A DNA stretch of 25,289 nt from the NCBI GenBank assembly GCA_046759865.1, contig JBHIDB010000011.1:1-25289 (forward strand), given 5' to 3'. Position numbers and translations under genes: made by a program. This document shows positions 21,604 through 25,289 of the stretch, in pieces; position 1 is the stretch's first letter, and each line of letters starts with the position of its first letter. The notes beneath the pieces were generated by a model. The model worked only from the letters and a program-made list of their open reading frames with translations, did no database searches and was not told the DNA's origin. This DNA is from JAJISK01 sp046759865 (GTDB lineage Archaea > Thermoplasmatota > Thermoplasmata > RBG-16-68-12 > JAJISG01).

Positions 21604-24282
21604 ATGCCAAGCGAGTACGACCTCGCCTTCTTTCGGGAGAACGGCTTTACCCGCGAGGTCTGCCCGAGTTGCGGTCGGCCCTACTGGTCCCAGGGGACCC
21701 ACACCTCGTGCGGGGAGACGCCCTGCCAGGAGTACGAGTTCATCGGCCGCTCTCCGATGAAGAAGACGCTCGACCTCGCAGCGATGCGGGAGACCTTCCT
21801 CCGCTTCTTCGAGGACCACCACCACACACGCGTGAGGCGCTACCCGGTGGTGGCCCGCTGGCGGAACGATGTCTTCTACACGCAGGCCTCCATCTACCCC
21901 TTCCAGCCCTGGGTCATCGAAGGCCTGGCCGAGCCTCCCGCCAACCCGCTGGTCATCTCTCAGCCTTGCGTGCGCTTCAACGACCTGGATAACGTGGGAA
22001 AGACGGGCCAACACTTTTCGGCCTTTGAGATGATGGCGCATCACGCGTTCAACGCTCCCCACCGAATCTACTTCAAGGAGCGAACCACGGAACTCTGCCA
22101 CCGGTTCCTCACGGAGGAGCTTGGCATCGACGCCTCCGGTCTGCGGTACGTGGAGTCTTGGTGGGCGGGCGGCGGGTACAGCGGCCCTTGCCTCGAGGTT
22201 ACGACGAACGGGGCGGAGGTGGCGACCCTCGTCTTCATGACCTTTCGGGGGGAGGAGGAGCAACGGGAGCCCCTCGAGGGACCCGTGGTGGACACCGGCT
22301 ACGGGCTGGAGCGGCTGACCTGGGTCTCCCAGGGATCGCCCAGCGCCTACGAGGCGGTCTTTGGGGACGTGCTTGAGACGCTGAAGAGGGCGGCAGGTAT
22401 CGAGACGGACGAGCGCGTGCTGGCCGAGTACAGCAAAGTGGCGGGCGGGATGAACATCGAGACCCACGGGGACGTCCGTCGCCTCCGATCGGACGTGGCT
22501 GAGCGACTCGGCCTGGGCGTGGAAGAACTGACCGAGTACACCCTCCCGCTGGAGTATGTGTATGCCTTGAGCGACCACACGCGTGCCCTGGCTTTCGTGC
22601 TGGGGGACGGCGTCGTGCCGTCCAACGTGAAGGAGGGATACTTCGCTCGGCTGCTGGTTCGCCGCGCGCTTCGGTCTCTGGCGCGGCTGGAGATCGATCA
22701 CACGCTGTCAGAGATCCTTTCCCTCCAGATCGACCACTTCGCCCAGGACTTTCCCGAGCTGCCGGAGTTGTCGGAGGAGATTCTGACGCTGGCGGAGGTG
22801 GAGGCCAACAAGTACGCCGAGACCCTGAAGCGAGGTCGGCGCATCGTGAAGGAGCGTGAAGGGAGCCTCTCCTCGAAGGCCGGGGGCCTCTCCGTGGAAG
22901 ACCTGGTGGAGCTCTACGACTCCCACGGCCTCGTACCCGAGGTCGTCCAGGAGTTTTCGGAACGTCCAGTCGAGGTTCCGGATGACTTCTTCGCCCGGGT
23001 CGCGAAGCGCCATGAGGCCCCAGAGGAAGGACCGGAGGCCGTGGCCGCCCTCCCTGACTACCCTTCCACGCGCCTTCGGTACTACGAGGATCCCAAGCAC
23101 CTCGCCTTCGAGGCCACCTTCCTTGGGACGCACGACGGTGGGGTGGTCCTCGACGAGACCTACTTCTATCCCGAGGGCGGGGGACAGGAGGCAGACCACG
23201 GGACCCTCGGCGACCTCCCCGTTACCGACGTCCAGCTTGTCGGGGGCGTCGCGGTCCATCGGGTCGAAGGAAAGGTGGGGTGGAAGAAGGGGACCAAGCT
23301 TGCCGGCAAGGTCGACGAGCGGCGCCGCATGCGGCTTCTGCGGCACCACACCGCCACGCACATCCTCAACGGGGCCGCGCGACACGTACTCGGCCGCCAC
23401 GTCTGGCAGACGGGGGCCCACAAGGCGGAAGACCATGCAACCCTCGATATCACCCACTACCAGGGTCTCACCGAGGAAGAAGTCCAGGCCATCGAAACCT
23501 TGGCAAATCAGATCGTCCTCGAGGACCGGCCCGTCCATCAGCACTTCGTGCCTCGGGAAGAGGCGGAGAGCCACCATGGGTTCATCCTCTACCAGGGGGG
23601 CTCCATCCCCGGGCGCGACATCCGTGTGGTCGACGTGGAGGACTTTGACGTCGAAGGGTGCGGGGGGACCCATGCCCTTCACACGGGGGAGGTAGGACTC
23701 ATCAAGGTCACGCGAAGTCGTCGAATCCAAGACGGCGTAGTCCGCCTGGAGTTCGTGGCCGGGGAAGCCGCCTTGGATCGGTTTCGCGAACGCGAGCGGA
23801 CCCTCCAGGAGACCAGCGACATCCTCCGGACCCAGCCCGAGGGGCTTCCCTCCGCGGCGGAGCGCGTCGTTGCCGAGTGGAGGGAGTTCTCCCGTGAGGC
23901 CGCGCGAACGGAGACCGGGGCCCTGGCCCAGGAGGCGGAAGAGATCCTCGCACGGGCCAAGCAAACGGGTGGGGTCCGACTCGTGGTCCACCAGCGAGCG
24001 GGCCGGGCGAAGGATCTCGTCGCCTTAGCGCGGGAACTCCTGCGGGGTCCGGGGGTAGTGGCCATCCTCGGAGCCGGGGACGGGTCAGCCAATATCCTCA
24101 TCGGCCGGAGCGCGGACGTGTCCCTCGACGCGCGAGAGGCCATCGCCTCGGCCGCCAAAACCCTCGGCGGGAGCGGCGGGGGGAAGGCCGACCTCGCCCA
24201 GGGCGGTGGGCCCCGTTCGGACCGTCTGGAGGAGGCCCTCAAGGCGGCCGCCAAGAAAGTCCGAGCGATGCTGAAGGCGTAA
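21604..24282 (+). CDS. alaS: Alanyl-tRNA synthetase (archaeal type)
   Basis: An 892-residue archaeal AlaRS, which charges tRNA-Ala and edits Ser and Gly mischarging. It starts with the archaeal zinc module (Cys20, Cys23, Cys36, Cys41), followed by the class II catalytic core with FFEDHHHTRVRRYPVVARW, VISQPCVRFNDLDNVG and GGYSGPCLEV. The editing domain shows the metal-binding HxxxH at His582 and His586 (in RHHTATHILNGAARHVLG) and Cys686/His690 in GCGGTHALHTGE. A C-Ala region with GSGGGKADLAQGGG follows, ending VRAMLKA. The length fits archaea. The ATG at 21604 follows a TATA box at leaderless distance. All catalytic features expected are present. Confidence 0.97.
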   Translation: MPSEYDLAFFRENGFTREVCPSCGRPYWSQGTHTSCGETPCQEYEFIGRSPMKKTLDLAAMRETFLRFFEDHHHTRVRRYPVVARWRNDVFYTQASIYPFQPWVIEGLAEPPANPLVISQPCVRFNDLDNVGKTGQHFSAFEMMAHHAFNAPHRIYFKERTTELCHRFLTEELGIDASGLRYVESWWAGGGYSGPCLEVTTNGAEVATLVFMTFRGEEEQREPLEGPVVDTGYGLERLTWVSQGSPSAYEAVFGDVLETLKRAAGIETDERVLAEYSKVAGGMNIETHGDVRRLRSDVAERLGLGVEELTEYTLPLEYVYALSDHTRALAFVLGDGVVPSNVKEGYFARLLVRRALRSLARLEIDHTLSEILSLQIDHFAQDFPELPELSEEILTLAEVEANKYAETLKRGRRIVKEREGSLSSKAGGLSVEDLVELYDSHGLVPEVVQEFSERPVEVPDDFFARVAKRHEAPEEGPEAVAALPDYPSTRLRYYEDPKHLAFEATFLGTHDGGVVLDETYFYPEGGGQEADHGTLGDLPVTDVQLVGGVAVHRVEGKVGWKKGTKLAGKVDERRRMRLLRHHTATHILNGAARHVLGRHVWQTGAHKAEDHATLDITHYQGLTEEEVQAIETLANQIVLEDRPVHQHFVPREEAESHHGFILYQGGSIPGRDIRVVDVEDFDVEGCGGTHALHTGEVGLIKVTRSRRIQDGVVRLEFVAGEAALDRFRERERTLQETSDILRTQPEGLPSAAERVVAEWREFSREAARTETGALAQEAEEILARAKQTGGVRLVVHQRAGRAKDLVALARELLRGPGVVAILGAGDGSANILIGRSADVSLDAREAIASAAKTLGGSGGGKADLAQGGGPRSDRLEEALKAAAKKVRAMLKA

Positions 24283-24323
24283 GGGCAGCGGTCAGTCTCC
24301 GCCTGGAAAACAGCCGCCATGCC

Positions 24324-24332
24324 TTTTAATAT
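24324..24332 (+). promoter_or_regulatory. TATA box of the site-2 protease gene
   Basis: TTTTAATAT lies 24-32 bases before the ATG at 24356, a typical spacing for a leaderless archaeal gene. It stands in the 73-base gap after alaS. Confidence 0.6.
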
Positions 24333-24355
24333 GGCAATTTCCTAGTTCGGCCAGG

Positions 24356-25289
24356 ATGGAGTCCCTGGCTGACGAGGTCGAACTGGTCAGGGCCGTTGTA
24401 GGTCGTCACTTCGCCGTTTACGACACTCGGGTCCGACCTGAGGCCATCGCCTTTTACGTCCGGACCGAGGCAGGACAGCTCGACGAGCGGTTCGAGGCCC
24501 TGCGTCTGGAGTTGCGGGCCGGGAAGACGTACCTCCCTCTGCTCCGCCTCGAGGGGGGCGAGCACATCCTTTACGTGCAGCGGACTCCCCCTCGGCGTTT
24601 CCGCGGCATCTGGCTGAACGTGGTCCTCCTCGTGGCCACCCTCTTCACAACCCTGATCGCAGGGATGGTGCACTGGTCGGGATACAACGGCTCGACGGAT
24701 TTCTTGGCGGCCTTTACGCTGGCCAACGCCTTCTTCGGGGGCCTCCTCTTCACCCTCCCCCTCCTGGCCATCCTGGGTACCCACGAGATGGGCCACTTCA
24801 TCCTCGCGCGTCGACACAACGTGGAGGCCTCCCTGCCCTTCTTCATTCCTGCGCCCCCGCCGGTCATCTTCGGGACCTTCGGGGCCCTGATCAGCATGCG
24901 GGAGCCCATCCCCAACAAGAAGGCCCTGATGGACATCGGCATGGCGGGCCCGCTCCTCGGCCTGGCGGTCGCGCTCCCCGTGACCCTCCTGGGCCTGTAC
25001 CTCAACGCCCTGGATCCGCGCCTCGCTGGAACGAACATCGGGGGCTCGGCCGAGGTGGGCTTCCCCCTCCTTTATCAGGCGATGCTCCTCGCCATCCCGC
25101 TCCCGGACAACGCCCTCCTCCACCCGACCGCCTTCGCGGGGTGGGTCGGGTTCCTTGTCACGGGTCTGAACCTCCTCCCCGCCGGCCAGCTCGATGGGGG
25201 CCACGTCGCACGAGCCCTCCTCGGCGAGAAGGCAAAGTACCTGAGCTATGCGGCCTTCTTCACCCTGCTCGCGCTCGGCTTCCTCACCG
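24356..25289 (+). CDS. Site-2 protease family membrane metalloprotease (M50), partial
   Basis: An open frame runs from ATG 24356 to the right edge (311 codons, no stop). It encodes an intramembrane zinc metalloprotease of the site-2 protease family, closest in layout to the EGY1/cyanobacterial S2P group. Residues 1-80 are a soluble N-terminal region. Hydrophobic segments begin at about residue 83. The zinc motif HEMGH is at 143-147, followed by PFFIPAPPPVIFGTFGALIS, the GTFGA-type loop of this group. The third metal ligand lies in LNLLPAGQLDGGH, with Asp280. Such enzymes cut membrane-bound regulators or other substrates in the bilayer. The C-terminal helices are beyond the window. The TATA box at 24324 supports this start. 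Confidence 0.92.
   Translation, partial: MESLADEVELVRAVVGRHFAVYDTRVRPEAIAFYVRTEAGQLDERFEALRLELRAGKTYLPLLRLEGGEHILYVQRTPPRRFRGIWLNVVLLVATLFTTLIAGMVHWSGYNGSTDFLAAFTLANAFFGGLLFTLPLLAILGTHEMGHFILARRHNVEASLPFFIPAPPPVIFGTFGALISMREPIPNKKALMDIGMAGPLLGLAVALPVTLLGLYLNALDPRLAGTNIGGSAEVGFPLLYQAMLLAIPLPDNALLHPTAFAGWVGFLVTGLNLLPAGQLDGGHVARALLGEKAKYLSYAAFFTLLALGFLT

Noticed and set aside
22708..23991. Long minus-strand open frame opposite alaS
   Set aside because: Shadow of the alaS coding sequence, with low-complexity composition, no promoter and no family features.
24326..25204. Minus-strand open frame opposite the site-2 protease
   Set aside because: Its product is a Glu/Gly/Arg-rich low-complexity chain. 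The plus strand holds an intact HEMGH/LDGGH protease frame that runs off the edge.
1..25289. tRNA, rRNA, CRISPR array, transposase or integrase
   Set aside because: Looked for in the gaps between genes. No cloverleaf, spaced direct repeats, transposase-like protein or terminal inverted repeats were seen.

Overview
The window is a GC-rich archaeal chromosome segment. Signs of archaea are the gene order L3-L4-L23-L2-S19-L22 in archaeal-type proteins, a membrane-anchored LonB protease, an HxGH-type NMN adenylyltransferase, an archaeal alanyl-tRNA synthetase with an N-terminal Cys4 zinc site, a GAN/RecJ-like DHH nuclease, and TATA boxes about 25 bases before many start codons (leaderless or short-leader genes). 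A high-GC euryarchaeote near Thermoplasmata fits best, but that placement is an inference. I found no tRNA, rRNA, CRISPR array, insertion sequence or integrase. Genes are packed tightly: the longest gene-free stretch is 257 bases (3906-4162), and it holds the two divergent promoters and the L3 leader.

Layout. (1) 1-3905, minus strand: the start of the large ribosomal-protein operon, L3, L4, L23, L2, S19 and L22 (L22 runs off the left edge), with overlapping or near-touching genes. L4 carries an unusual N-terminal extension that looks like a SAP domain followed by an acidic run. (2) 4163-5994, plus strand: three tandem Ras/Rab-like small GTPases, each with its own TATA box, divergent from the ribosomal operon. 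Two of the three have Glu where the catalytic Gln of the G3 motif is expected. (3) 6178-8686, plus: LonB protease, then NadM. (4) 8680-11169: a YdjM/DUF457-like membrane protein (minus), an NRDE/TANGO2-family protein (plus) and an MFS transporter (minus). (5) 11252-18888, minus: TrpB2-type tryptophan synthase beta, HyuA, HyuB, a TctA-like permease with a soluble insert, and a HypE/AIR-synthase-like protein. (6) 19027-19527, plus: an ACT-domain amino-acid regulator divergent from trpB2 across a promoter region that carries two clear inverted repeats. (7) 19574-25289: a CoA-binding protein (minus), the DHH nuclease, AlaRS, and the start of a site-2 protease that runs off the right edge.

How the genes may work together. 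The ribosomal genes and alaS are housekeeping. The trpB2 / ACT regulator pair looks like a local amino-acid control circuit, and the hydantoinase/oxoprolinase pair followed by two membrane transporters suggests uptake and salvage of a small cyclic amide or related compound. The most unusual items are the GTPase triplet, the SAP-like extension of L4, and the palindromes between trpB2 and the ACT regulator.
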